A stretch of DNA of 64,000 nucleotides from positions 124,001 to 188,000 of the forward strand of contig JABANP010000050.1 of the NCBI GenBank assembly GCA_013115135.1, given 5' to 3'. This document shows, piece by piece, positions 1 through 12,100 of this stretch. The stretch comes from Perkinsus olseni (taxonomy: Eukaryota > Perkinsozoa > Perkinsida > Perkinsidae). Positions within the stretch are counted from its first letter, which is position 1. Each line of letters starts with the position of its first letter. The notes beneath the pieces were generated by a model. The model saw only the letters and a program-made list of their open reading frames with translations, was not told the DNA's origin and did not search any database. Both the position numbers and the translations under genes were made by a program.

Positions 1-1529
1 CGTCAGCTCGGTGATATCAGCGCCTACAAGATTATTATCTGTGGTAGATACATCTGGCTCTTCTATGCTAACTACGAGGAGTCCCTCATCCAGTCCGGAG
101 AGTCGACACCTGATAGAGTGCGGGAAGTGTGAGTGTCGCGAATCAGTGTTGCAGTCGGTGCCCTGGTATTCACTGCGTCGAACGGTGTCAGATATCATAC
201 GGCCCTCAGTCTTTTCCGCTCGCGGAAGATATACTTCAGCAAACTGTATAACGCATATGCAGAGTTCGAGATCCGTCAGATGGATGTGGCCCGCGCTAGG
301 CTTGTGTAAGGTTACTTCACTCTGTGATTCACCTTGTGAACTCCGCTGGGAATGGCATCGCTTCTAGATACGGCCGAGCTATTGGCGAGTCTAAGAAGGC
401 GTCCGTGTTCCGCTCCTACATACAGTTCGAGTTCAACCTTGGCCAGGTGGACCGGGCCCGGAGGATCTGTGCGAGGTGAGTCAATGCCTTCATTCTGCGC
501 ACTGCTGGCTTATCTCAAATGGGCTCCAAGAGGAGAAGTCAAGTACTGTTCCGTCGAATAGTTACGTATCCGCTCACTCGCTTGAAGCCGCCTCCTGGGT
601 CTGCTGGATGGATTTGGAGATGAAACTCTCAGAGGTGAACAGAGCTCGTAAACTGGGAGAGATGGCCATCAAGGTAATCTTTGTACTTCTTTCGACTTCA
701 ACGAAACCGTTTGTCATTCAGCTCGCGGACGAGTCGGCATCCGACGAGAGCGAGGAGGTTATGAATGAGCCAGAACTCATCTGGAAGAAGTGTATCGATA
801 TAGAAATCGATCAGGAAGAAATGGAGAATGCTCGGTATTACGTGGCTCCTCTAGAGGGGGGGGAAGCATTGATTTTTGCAGCGACTTGTTCGAGCGCCTA
901 TTGGATCGAACTACCCACGTCAAGGTTTGGAGGTCCTATGCTGACTTCGAACTGAAGCACGCAGATCAGTCGTTCTCAAAGGCGAAGGAGGTGAGTAGAC
1001 TATGATACCGTCGTCCCCTCATCAAGCGGGTCGTGATACTGTTACCAACTCGATAAGGTCCTCGAACGCGGCATCGCAGAGGCCAAGAAGGACGAGGATC
1101 CTGAATCCCGTCGGTTGTTGCTAGAGTACATGCTTAAACTGGCGAAGGAGGCTAAATATGAGTAAGGCTTTTGCTGGGAGATCATTCAATCATCTCCTCA
1201 ATGCGTAGTGATATCGCAAACATCGAGAGCCGACAACCGAAGGCTGTCAAGCATAAGGGACGAGTTGATCAAAGCCACGGCGGCGGAGAGGCTGGCGCGG
1301 AAGACACAGTACGTCCAGGAAGACGGCTACTCAGCTCTCCTACGCCCATAGCAGCACGAATAATGACCGTTTCAATGGTATATTGCAGGTAATGGTAACT
1401 GTATGGGAATTCCCGGACGATGAGGTGGCCGGCGATGCTGCGAAGAAGCCCAAGATCAAATTGTTGGAGGCTGCTAAGATGTTTAAGAAGATGCGCTTAT
1501 CGGAGCAAGCGAGTAGCAGCCATCTTTAA
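1..1529 (+). CDS. CRNKL1: Crooked-neck-like pre-mRNA splicing factor (Clf1/CRNKL1), 3' part
   Basis: The 5' end lies outside the window. Successive exons encode HAT (half-a-TPR) repeats typical of Clf1/Crooked neck, a scaffold of the NineTeen-associated splicing complex. Examples are a stretch with YNAYAEFEIRQMDVARAR near 250-300, FRSYIQFEFNLGQVDRAR near 410-470, and VWRSYADFELKH then RRLLLEYMLKLAKEAKYE near 920-1160. The last exon (about 1417-1529) reads EFPDDEVAG then KIKLLEAAKMFKKMRL, matching the conserved FPDD...LLEAA..WKK tail of the family, and ends at TAA 1527-1529. Introns are short. Exon borders inside the gene were not all resolved. The identification is solid; the exact exon chain is not. 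Confidence 0.85.
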
Positions 1530-2277
1530 GATTGTCACAACGCGGTAGAGGAGTTTCCAACGTATGTCGTGTTTCTTGAATTAAGTTAGTATGCTGCATT
1601 CGAGATGCAGTATTTCGTATGTGAAGGCGAACTTGGCGTGGCCAAGTCACATGATGCTGCTGTGAGACACTCTACTAGCTATAAGCTACTAACTGCCCTG
1701 TAATCACCCCAAAAGGGAAAGGGATGCTTTCTGAGCCTTCTCCCTGCATTCAGCCGAACAATCAGTCGCTTTGCTTCAACACGGCGTAACAGGCAAGTAA
1801 CAACGCTGATAAGGTTGGTCGATCAGCGCCCCCGGGGATGTGTCACACATCATGTGTGTTTCGCCAATCCAAAGACTAGACTCTTGTTCAACCAACTCAA
1901 TACGAGCATTCGATGTAGAATGATGAAACCTATGGTGGTCGAGGAGAATATAGCCGATGCAGTATATGCACAACCAAATCTTGTTTCTTTTTCCTCATAC
2001 GCTTCAGATGTTCAGCCTGACAAGGGCTTTATTATCGCTGAAGGTATCTTGATAGGGATTCCTACATCGCTCCGATGCCACGTATTCTGGTGCTGCCTCG
2101 ATATGGCACCGATTATTCTATCATCAATCAGATCCAAAACATCGTCCGGTTTGAGTCGAGGACTCCTACCAAAGCCAATAATACCATAACTTGAGTTAAA
2201 ACGACTGGTAAGCAGAACCCTGACTCGTTCAGTTCAAGCCTTATCAATTTTGGGCGCATGATTTCCCAAGCACAACC
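1530..2277. other. Intergenic spacer between convergent genes
   Basis: This lies between the stop of the Clf1 gene (+) and the stop of the ADA2-like gene (-). A 124-codon open frame at 1815-2189 (+) has no recognisable motif and no partner exons, so it is not called as a gene. No RNA gene or repeat was seen. Confidence 0.5.
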
Positions 2278-4700
2278 CTACCCTGGCGGCATGCGTTGAA
2301 CAATGTCTGTGAGTAAGGCCTGGACTGCTTCAAAGTGCATTGGAGCTATACCTAGGCTTTCGCACTTGGACCTATCGGCGGTCGGTAGCTGGTCGTAGTA
2401 AGGAAGAGCACTCGCCGTCCTGAAAGAAGCACGGACTCTTGAAGTACGATCGAACGAGGGCCGAGAATACCAGTTCGCAGAAACGCTCCCTCCATCCAGA
2501 GGTGACATTTGCGATCTTGAAAGGGCAGCATTGTCTGTGTAGACATATGCAGAACTCGCACCACATCTCCTGAGGTGATCGTGGAGGCGGCAAAGCTGCC
2601 CCTGAAGATACGTTACTTCATGGTGTCTCGGCGGACCTTCTCGACGTGGAGGTATCTTTGATACTCCTTCTCGTCCCCACATCCCCGGAGCCGTCGATCT
2701 GTACGGTTATCCATCTCCTGTAGAGAACGTGCGTTTGTCCGAGATTGATGCTATAGATGATAGACGCCTACCTCACGCAATCTAAACTCGTGACTCAAAC
2801 CACTCGCCATCCGGCTCAAAACCTCATCCGCAGTCTCATCAGTGGCTGGCGCGAAGATTTTAAGACGCTCGAAGATCAGCTAAAATGACGAATGCTTTCT
2901 TCAACAACGACGAAGTTGTCCGCATCACCTTTTCGTCGGTCCTACGCCTCTTGCACGAAGACTGATACTCCCCAAAGTTGGCTCCGATATTATAAATGAA
3001 GCTCGGGCGGTCGTGTGGGTGAACGAGCAGATTCTTCCTCCGTTCTCTTTCAGTCACCTGTAGAAATCACAGCTACGAGCTCCACTCCAAATTAACCGCC
3101 GCAATGTTCCCCGCACCAGCTGATGGTAGGCCATCATGATCCGGCCGTGTTTTGCAGTTTCCGGGTCGTTCATATCGGGTAGCTTGTCGGTTTGATTCTC
3201 GCTAAGCAGCTCCGCTACTAAACTCTCCGCGTCGGGATTCCAGTCGTTTTCGAACTCATCTCTGTACACGCTGCATCTGAGAGAACGACTCGAAGACAAC
3301 TCATCTACCCCAGTTTTTTACTTGAGAAATTCATTAATGTCAGGTATATCTTTGATCTTACCGCGCCCACCAGGCAAGTGAGGAACCACCGTCAGGGTTG
3401 CTTGATTCGTTACTGGATCTGAAGCAACGATCCACACCGCGGAGGATCCGAATTCGTGGCAAAACGGCACCTGGCTCGGGAGAGGGAGATGTGACCTTCC
3501 CTTCCGGGCTCGAGGGGCCGGGAAAGCTGTTCGTGTCACTTGCAGCTGGCGAGTGGTCGCCTAGGCACACAGGGGGAAACAGAGAGTACATATTTCGCCT
3601 ATCATCACTACCAGTGGTAACAACCTCCGGGTCACTGTCCCTAGGAGTGGGGCTCGGAGAAGATGGAAACTTATGCTGCATCGTAGCATTGAAACTAATG
3701 CAATGGAGACAGGTATACTCGTATTCGTAAATCCTCCAATCCATTACTAATTAGAAATATTGTTAATGCATTTCTCGACCTGCCCCTCGGAAATATGTCG
3801 CAAATTTGCACCGCCAATCTGAGCGCATTGATGAATGATTCTCTCTAGGTGCAGAGGGTGCCTGGGGAGAAGAATTGGTAGATACATTATTAAGCCTCTT
3901 CCGCCTACTTCCCGGCTTTTCCAGAACCCCCGGTGACACCCATGAGCCCCACGATTTCACGCTTGTTCAACTTGAGCCTTAGGTGAGGCACAGTGCCACC
4001 ACCCACTGGGGGAACGCCACCTGCGTTTCAACACATCCTAGCTGAGAAAAACGGTCAGAGCTGAATACCTGGGACCTTGGGGCTCTTCGGAGGAAGAGTA
4101 GAGTCTTGTGAGTCACGCTGCCGCATGCTGGCCGGGCTGCTGCTACTACTGCTGCTTAGCCCTGTTGCGGCAGAAGCCCCAGCATGTTGCTTTCCTCTAT
4201 TGTCATGCCCGATCCGAGGGACGACATAGTACCTCGCCGAGATAGAGTTAGAAATGCACCTGGGGCAGGGTCATGATGTACTTGTGAGTTCTCAAGTGAT
4301 TGCCGAACTCAACCCCATTAGCGAAGCACTTAACACAGAGGCATACTCTGCCAGCTTCCTTTGGGCACTCGGCGCAGACAATATAGACGTTGGAAGTGAG
4401 ACCTGAGGGACTCGGACAGTCTTAACCGTAAGGAGGGACACGACTTATGGACTCACGGAAGCTCAGACGGCATGATTCGCAAATGGCTTTGTCTCCAAGT
4501 ATATCAGGCAGGTCATCCACGTTCATCCATGGTGGCATGAATGAAGGATGATGCTCGAGGCCATCTGCCTCCCGGCCACTGTTCGACAAACCAGCCTCCC
4601 CCTCTGTTCCTGCTGCCTCTTTTCCAGCTACACCGGTTGGGGAAAGGCTTCCGCCTCTAGCACGGGTAGAACGCCGAGGTGTGACATGAGCGTTGTTCAT
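2278..4700 (-). CDS. ADA2-like transcriptional coactivator (ZZ finger, ADA2 core motif, SWIRM-like end)
   Basis: ADA2 is a subunit of GCN5 histone acetyltransferase complexes. The start is ATG at 4700 (MNNAHVTPRRS). A low-complexity lead is followed by a ZZ-type zinc finger split by an intron: CESC near 4465, then VCAECPKEAGRVCLCVKC near 4320-4380, with the trailing HLRTHKY. Further on, the family signature RDEFENDWNPDAESLVAELL appears near 3210-3270, equivalent to the DEFE.EWD.DAE core that follows the SANT domain in ADA2. Helical exons follow (ERLKIFAPATDE near 2855), and the C-terminus LGIAPMHFEAVQALL near 2300-2350 matches the ADA2 SWIRM domain. The SANT domain, expected around 3760-3850, is only weakly recognisable. 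Most introns are below 100 nt. Confidence 0.72.
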
Positions 4701-4977
4701 TCACGTGAAGGGTATTTAAGTGCACCCTAACTGGCTCAACAGAGTTCGGAAAACGCGACACGAGATAAAAAGTGGGTGTACTATCCCAACACTCGCTAGC
4801 GAGAGACTTCACCCGAGAGCTCGGCGGGGAACACCTAACGCAACTACCATCTCAAGGAAAGTATCGCACACCACTGCATTCAACATCTTCGAAATATGTT
4901 GCATCATCATTCGATATTCGGCTCAATTATCATGTCTCCCAAAACCAAGGATTCCTCGATTTTGGCTTGCAACCTTC

Positions 4978-6950
4978 CTATCCCGCCGTTTTCGGGTGGA
5001 ATGCATCCTTGATGGCGTAAATGGTAGCACGTTTGGCCTTCCGGGCTCTCTCTAGTTCCTCCAAACTATCCCCTGTATGCCTATCAGCAACAGGTGGAGG
5101 GGTACAGTGGAAGCGGCTAATAGTACTTTTTCCCTGCGTTCATGTTTTTGACATCAGAGTTGCCTTTCCTTAGGAAATATTTGCCTACAGCCTTTTGCAT
5201 GCTTGCTAACCGTCGTATGATACTGCGCCTAGAACCTACCAGTTAAGCAGCATTTTGACCGCTCAGATGAGGAGGCTACGACCCTCAGGGTCCCATACCC
5301 ACCTGCGACATCGCTCCATGCTGACTTCACTTCAGTGATGGAGACATGCCTTTTAGGCTCATTCATACTGTGAGGAGACGAGTGCGGACTCATACTGGAA
5401 ATGGCGGAACGCGCAGCCTTCGAGGCCCTCCCTGCCGCATGTGGGGAATTTTGGAGGGTCCCCCACGGAATGGTAGTAACCTACGACGACCTTTTATCTT
5501 GGGTTACCCGCAAAGCCGCCTGCCTTACTGAAGGATTGTCCAAAGAACCGAAATGGTCACTCGATGCGACATGTTCTGGTCGAGGAGTTGGTAGTCGTCC
5601 CTGAATAAGTCAAATACACTCAAAGAGTTACAAAAGTAGATCAGTTTGGGTTGCACGAATAGTTCACAACTAATCGAGCCGGACTAGTGTACATCGAGAG
5701 CTGCTGCGCGCATGGACACCACGCCCTGACTAGCAAAGTAGGGGTCGTCCAGCTCGCGCTGTCGGTCTGTCGCCGATGACCATAGGCGGGGTCTGAAACT
5801 AGGCTGCTCACCGTGTGCCATCCCTGGACCGTCTCACCGAAAATCAACGTCGAAGGCTACTCGTCCTCGGACGTTTGCTCTCAACGGGCGGTCAATCCTC
5901 ACGGGGTCAGCCGAGAGTGTTGCTTCTCGCAAATGCGCAAATGGTAAAAACACGAAACCCTGAAGCCACCGACTGACTCCGATACACAACGGGGTGCAAG
6001 CCACTTACTAGCGGAATGTGGCCCTGATCGGCTGGTATCGGGTTCTCCGGGACATCGGCAAGCTTCCCCAGGGAGAGTTGAAGCCTAGCGTTCAACATTG
6101 CCAGTCTCCGTCTGTTCATCATACTATCAGCCTGTCACCGACCACATGCGAAGCAGCTGTGTCCGCGGTGATCAGCACCATGGTCTGCTCCGCACTCGAG
6201 GCCTTTCGTACACCATCCCCATGTCCCTCCGAATCATCCACACGGTTACTCCGAGTTGACTGAGAGGCGATGATGTGGCAATAGCTTCTCAAGAATCCAC
6301 CTGTGTCGTGATGGCCTCCACCCGCTTCTCTGGCGGAACCTTCGCGAATTGATCATTGACAGCGAGGTCATGACGGATCTTCACTCTGCGAACGGGATTC
6401 ACAATAACAACCAAAACGACAGTTCTTGTATCTACTCATCGGAAAGACCTACGACACCGTCGAAGGTGAGGCTAGCTGGATCGCTAGCATCAACGGCGTA
6501 CAGCTCTACCGTAAGCCAGCCGTCGTGATCGATGTATCGCGTATCGAATCTAAGATCAGCTTGAAGCACACGCGATGGGTGTGGAGAATGCCACCTGAAT
6601 GTTTCGTGCCACGATGCTACGCCACTCAGGGTAGCTGCTCCTGGAGAGGGCACTGGGGCGCTAGCTTTTCCACCCATAAAGCCTTGCGCTTTGGCCATAA
6701 CAGACGGGTGCTGTCGGGAATGCGAGTTGGCCCCGCCGTAAGGTTTGATGCAGCAACTGGTGAAAGCGATGCTTATCCCATCAGCACGGGAAGGGCAGAA
6801 AAGCATACATGCGTACCTGATACGTAATAGCGGATTCAAGAGAACTTATGGGATCTGCTCATCGTACACGTTGAGACGATCACCGGATATTCCTTCAACA
6901 AAAAGGTCACATGCCTGTAGGATAGTTATCATGAAATGCCCGTAGGCGTT
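4978..6950 (-). CDS. Hypothetical multi-exon protein with C2-like N-terminal region
   Basis: Not assigned to a named family. Near 6850-6930 an exon reads GHFMITILQACDLFVEGI, which resembles the first strand of a C2 lipid-binding domain. The next exons contain WHETFRW and DGWLTVELYAVDASDPASL, again C2-like. At 6432 the exon joins by GTAGATAC...TCGCAG to VKIRHDLAVNDQFAKVPPEK in the right phase. Later exons include LADVPENPIPADQG, EATLSADPVRIDRPL, QRELDDPYFASQG and KSAWSDVAG, then LEELERARKAKRATIYAIK before TAG at 4978-4980. One candidate intron is only about 31 nt. The 5' end is uncertain and a few junctions could not be phased. The gene is almost certainly real; its function is open. Confidence 0.5.
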
Positions 6951-7086
6951 GGGTATCTGCAGGGTTCCTCGATAATATCTTCGCCCGTGAGAGCACTGCG
7001 TCTGCCCAGCCTCAGAACCTTCCGTACCCCATCCTCCTCCCGGGAGTCTGGCGAGCGAACACCGCGGCAGATTGCGCCACCCGTTA

Positions 7087-10000
7087 CTAGCTCTCCCGAC
7101 CTGAGCATGCAGAGTTGATAGCCGATGGCGGCATCCTTAACACCACCGAGCCACTACCTGCAGCGGATAGTGTCCACAAGAGCCTCGATAACAACATCGT
7201 GGTGAGATGACTTGGCGATAGCCAGGGCATTATGCCCACTGTACGCTTTTACGTTAACATCAGCCCTACGGTCGAGGAGCATCTGAAGAAACGATAGCCA
7301 TTGAGGATTCCGGCCGCTGGCTGACCTGCACGCAGTCTATGTATCCTTTAGAAGCGGCATGCATCAGGGGAGTCCATCCCTGCTTATCCCTCTGGTTAAG
7401 TACTGCATCGATACACAAGGGAACTGCCGACCGAGCGAGCTTTAGATAAAATCACTGCCTTCAGCACCTACGGCCTCGCAATGTAGATCCATGTCTTCGG
7501 CCGGTGAGCGCTTCACCCAAGTCCAGAACAGATGATGCACACAATACTTCACCGGCATCACAGGCGAAGTGTAGTGCTGCCCATCCATCGTTGTCCTGAT
7601 CCAAATTCAAGTTACAGTTACGGTCGAGAGCGGCGCCATTACGGTAGACAATATATTGGCACCAGCAAGGGCGAGTGGAGAAATGAGAGCCCAGGAGCCC
7701 TCCATGCAAGCAACCATGAGTGCTGTGACACCCTTGGCGTCTTGCGCATTCACCTACCGTTACAGAAGTAGTGGGAAATTCTCATAGAATGCCTCCGAGT
7801 ACCTTAGCCTGTCCAAAGGCGACGTTCCTATTGGTCGAGGATGCGTTCAGAAGTATCATACGTACTAAGGCTGTGCTTCCGCTGTTGCAAGCATGCATGA
7901 GGAGTGTCTTGCCTACGAGAGAACTCCAATCCCGCGTCGGCTGACAATGCAACCTTTCCAGCGCCCTCTACCTCGAGAGTCTATATGATCAGCATTGGCT
8001 GGGAGTAAGTGACGCTGGGGTGAGAGTAGGGCGACCACACATGCTATGTGGCCGCTATGAGCCGCACATTGAAGAGGACTCTCACCTGGTAAGTCTTCGT
8101 GGTTCACAGTACAAGAGGGACCCACCCATGCTATTCTGGATGTCCAAATCATCAACGTGAGTAGCGAGAGAGTTAAGAATCTCCATATTCCCACAAATTG
8201 CTGCCACATGGAGCGGGGTGTTGCCCAAGCAGTCAGTTAGTAGCACCTGTGACCCATGAAATCGTCACATTCAATCTCGAGCGAAGTTCGCTCGAGAAGT
8301 TCGAATTTCGGCGAACTTCGAAGTTCGCTCAGCGAGCACACCCACCGTCTCCGGATCCATGTTCCGCAGCGTGTTAACTTCCTCGAGCTTGCCCATCTCG
8401 ACCGCATGGTGAAGAGCAACGTAACCTCTAGGGTCTTGCCACCTACAGCCACACTGCGTGGCGATGATCCGGCATTCTTGCAAGTTGCTTACCGAGTGAC
8501 TGATTTCATCTCTTCTTGGGACAGACGTTTCAAGACAGGTGAAAGAGCTTCCAGCAAGTTACTCCTCACTGCATAAATGAGGACATTCCATCCTCTCTCA
8601 TCAAGAGCGTCTAGGCTTGGATTATAGAGCAAGACCTGCCTTACGCCGAATGATACAATCCAAGTTGCCCACCTCCTCACCTGATTGAACAGTGCGCTCG
8701 CCTTCTGGTCCATGGCGATCATCAGCGGAGTTTTACCAGATGCATCAAATGCATTAACATCGGCACTGTAAGAAAGGAGTATCTCAGCCTGCACACACTC
8801 ATATCACAGTATTCAAGTAATACCAGGTAATACCATGGTGGAGTTCTTAGTCTCCAGAGCTAGGTGCAAGGGCGACTTGAAGGTGATGTCGCTCGCGTTG
8901 ACATCGGCCTTGCTGTTCAACAGGACCTCAACAACCTATCACTCGAGAGATGGAAGTTGACCCTCTATCCAAGGTCCACATCCACATAGGTGCCAATCAG
9001 CAACAACTATCGTACTACTATGAGTACTGTACTCACTCCAAGATGCTGATTCGAAACAGCGTGCATGAGCGGAGTTCTCCCTTGTCGGTCCATCGAGTCT
9101 ATTTGTGCACCTTCATATAGCAATCTAGACGCGATATACCTGCGGAGGGGAATGCTGGAAGGAAACGCGTTACGAACGGATGCTTCCCGTAGGCCACCAT
9201 ATCACGAAGCTTACTCGTGCCCATAGGTGGCCGCGTAAGAGAGCGGAGTTCTGCCTTTCTTGTCTACTTTGTCGATGAAGTCCCTCTTCGATACCTTCTG
9301 CCTGAGGTGTGATGGAAGGCGATCATCGTGCTCTTGCAGTAGTATACTGTACCATATTACCGGCGACCGAACCTCCCTAGTGTAATGAGCCTGTCAACCA
9401 CGATGAGTTCTATCCTGTTAGGGTAATAGACCCAAAGCTGCCGGGCTTGTTGTTCTGTGGATAAATTTGCCATATCGGCAAAGAGATCATGCAGAGGTGT
9501 CTGGCAAGATTAGAGGTCTGCAAACTTCGGAATCGAGCGCTCTACTTCCGCCGTTTCTGGGCGAGAGTTCGAAGATGACGGCCCCGAACGGCGCGATCCG
9601 GCGCCTTGGGATTGCGTTCTCTGCTTCTCCCTCTCCTGAACGAAATGGCGAGCATGAGCTCTGAGGTCAAGTCGGCTGAGGCCGTACCGCCAGGTCACGT
9701 AGCTGGTTCAAGTAGCCATCCTTGGCTCCAATGCTGGTACCCGCATCATCACCAAGAATAATCCTCTCCCGAATCTCTTGAATCTGCGCACTCGCTGAGC
9801 CAGTGACGTAATTAAGCCTCACTTTGTGAATGGCTGCTTTGGTCCATCGTCCCCGGCGCTTCTTCGGCAGCCGAGCCTTAGCTTCAGCATCTGCGTCTGC
9901 CGCCTGCAAAGACGAGAATGCCGCAATCTCGTGCGATAATAGCAGCGAGGCGTATACTGCTGAAAGCCTACTTTTTGTGATGCTTGTTTCATGGACACGA

Positions 10001-11868
10001 ACATCAGATGCCTAGCGTACTCGCGTTGGCGAACCTGATACCACCTCAGGGGAATCCATCAGTATCAACTGCAACCTTTCTCCGTTTGGCTCGATCCCTA
10101 CGGCTGACGAAGTCTGTGATGTAAAGTTTGGGGCTTGAACTAGCGAAGTGCAAAACTCCACAACCATAGAGATCCTCACCTGACTAGGTAATGAAATGAT
10201 AGACATACGGTACGAACTCAGCCAGGGATTACACCCGACGCTCGCGCCTGCCTTCAACAGAGACTCAATTACTCGGACATGGCCGTGGAACACAGCCGCT
10301 AACAAAGGTGTCCACCCGAACTTGTTCGCCAGGTCAACCTGATGCCACAGTAACACGTTGGGACGATATTGCTCGCATATTGCTCATTGGCGTGGCGAGC
10401 AGAGGAGCGCACAATGCGACCCAAGGATGCCCTGGACTACACAAACAATACCACAGATATGTATGGATGGAAATCGACCGACTGGTAAAGGACACCTCGT
10501 TAGCTCCCACTACCGAGGCGTGATGCCGGTTGACCAGAGTCTTGACGACTCTTTCGTGACCCATCTCCGCAGCACGGTATAATCCCGTGCAACCTTGAGT
10601 GTCCCTGGTGTCGATGAAATCTATGTTGCGTAGAGCCAGGAACTGCGAAGGACAGCTAGCCTTCGATGAGCGGAGCTGCTCGAGACAACGACACAGTCAC
10701 CACCTCAACTTGCCAGTAACGGCCTTTTTTACAAGCATTGATAAACGCACCGTTGGCTTGGTCATCCTCGTTTTCTTCACCTACGCAATTTGTAGATAGC
10801 TCAGATCACGAGGAACCAGTGGCGTCGCGAGGAGCTCACCTCTGTCCGATTCAGACGGTGTCGAATCCGCACTTATGTCGAATAGCCCACCAGCCCCTTT
10901 TCTACCCTTCCTTTTACTGGGTCCTATTTCTAGACCAAGCACCTCCCCATTGCCTGCCACGAGACACACTTATATAGAGGACAAGTCAGGACTTGCCAAT
11001 AACAGGACCAGTCGCAGATGACCGACCGAGCTCGTACCAAGGTAGTCTGGTCGATGTATCTGAATGAACTCCATGGCCTTGTTGTGCGACGTCTCGACGT
11101 CCAGGCGTTCTGCCTCCTGCTTCGCGATGAGCAGTCCCATGACCAAAGAATCAATAAATCAAGGGCTGGCACGCGTTGAGTCATCCACCGAACACAGCGC
11201 GTGGTGTGAGGAAGACAAATACGATGCTCAAGTACACCCTGAAAGAATCCCTTGAGAGGATTCTTTCTTTTTAGACCAGAGGACAGATGCATCAGAAGCA
11301 GTGCGTAGGTAACAATCCACCGTGCCTCCATCTGGAGCTGCGTCTGAAGGGCCCGCCGTGTTGTTAATACGATTACACAAGAAGTTCCTTCCAGTCCTAC
11401 GCACAGATTACATCAAGTAATCATCATTAATCATGTAACTCATGTAATCTACATGAGTGTGGGTCTCCGTTCGCTCCTGCGTGGTTTCCGTATACTTTAC
11501 TTGTCCTTGACACATAGGCCATCGGCAGCACTACGCCACACCAGATCGGGCGCGTGTATCTAGTTTTTCGCGCCAGTCTGAGTGTGCCACGAATCAAGTT
11601 CACATCGATCGACCGACTACGAAAGCCCTCCTCACCAAGAGTGTCTACGAAGAAGTATCGGACGATGGCCCGTGTTAACGGATAGTAGCAGGAAGCATGA
11701 GTTCGCACTAGCATCTTGGTGGAACATCTCTAAGGCAGAAAACAAGAACTTGAGCCTCCGGGACCTCCCAGGAAACGGGACCAACTCGCTCTTCAATCGC
11801 AACGGATTGGAGCCTCCGCTCACGATGAGTAGGACCCATTGAAAACAGTCAACTCCATCCAGTAGCAT
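7087..11868 (-). CDS. Large ankyrin-repeat protein
   Basis: Many exons read as ankyrin repeats, which are protein-binding helix-turn-helix units. Examples are DTQGCTGLYRAAEMGHERVV (about 10550), NKFGWTPLLAAVFHGHVRVI (about 10300), DRQGRTPLMHAVSN (about 9080), DASGKTPLMIAMD (about 8730), DPRGYVALHHAVEMGKLEEV (about 8420), CLGNTPLHVAAICGNMEIL (about 8200), DNDGWAALHFACDAGE (about 7580), DKQGWTPLMHAASKGYIDCV (about 7370) and RRADVNVKAYSGHNALAIA (about 7230). Between repeats lies a basic stretch near 9820-9860 and a non-ankyrin exon with MANLSTEQQARQLW near 9450. The N-terminal exons (start ATG 11868) have no repeat; an intron there closes in phase (GTGCGAAC...TCGTAG). The proposed stop is TAG 7087-7089. 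The locus could be two adjacent ankyrin genes. Confidence 0.62.
8275..8328. repeat. Cluster of perfect inverted repeats inside an ankyrin-gene intron
   Basis: Within the 99-nt intron 8247-8345 (minus-strand gene) lie an 11-bp perfect inverted repeat (8275-8285 with 8287-8297, one-base spacer), an 8-bp inverted repeat (8296-8303 with 8312-8319), and an 18-bp perfect palindrome (8311-8328). All share the core GAAGTTCG. More than half of the intron can fold on itself. Confidence 0.85.
11241..11267. repeat. 10-bp stem, 7-nt loop inverted repeat
   Basis: GAAAGAATCC at 11241-11250 pairs perfectly with GGATTCTTTC at 11258-11267. It lies in the 5' part of the ankyrin gene, in sequence that looks intronic because no coherent frame crosses it. 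A second stem, CTCATGTA/TACATGAG with a 3-nt loop, lies at 11439-11457. Confidence 0.8.
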
Positions 11869-12100
11869 CCAACGGAGAACAGAAGCAGCAGAGCAACGAT
11901 TGTTGACACCGTAAATGGGCAGAAGACACACTAAGGGTCCGCAATATAAGTATGCACAATCAGAACAACTGCTTATCTAGTTATCTCACGATGATGTTCT
12001 CATCGCCCTTGATCTCAAACAAGCAATGCTCAAGTCCAGGATTTCCAAAGAAAGGCTGAGAACCCTGCCCCTCGCATTCACTGAACAGAGCCTGCGGCGG

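Noticed and set aside
8275..8328. CRISPR-like or bacterial terminator reading of the palindromes
   Set aside because: The context is a spliceosomal gene; there is no spacer-repeat array and no T-run.
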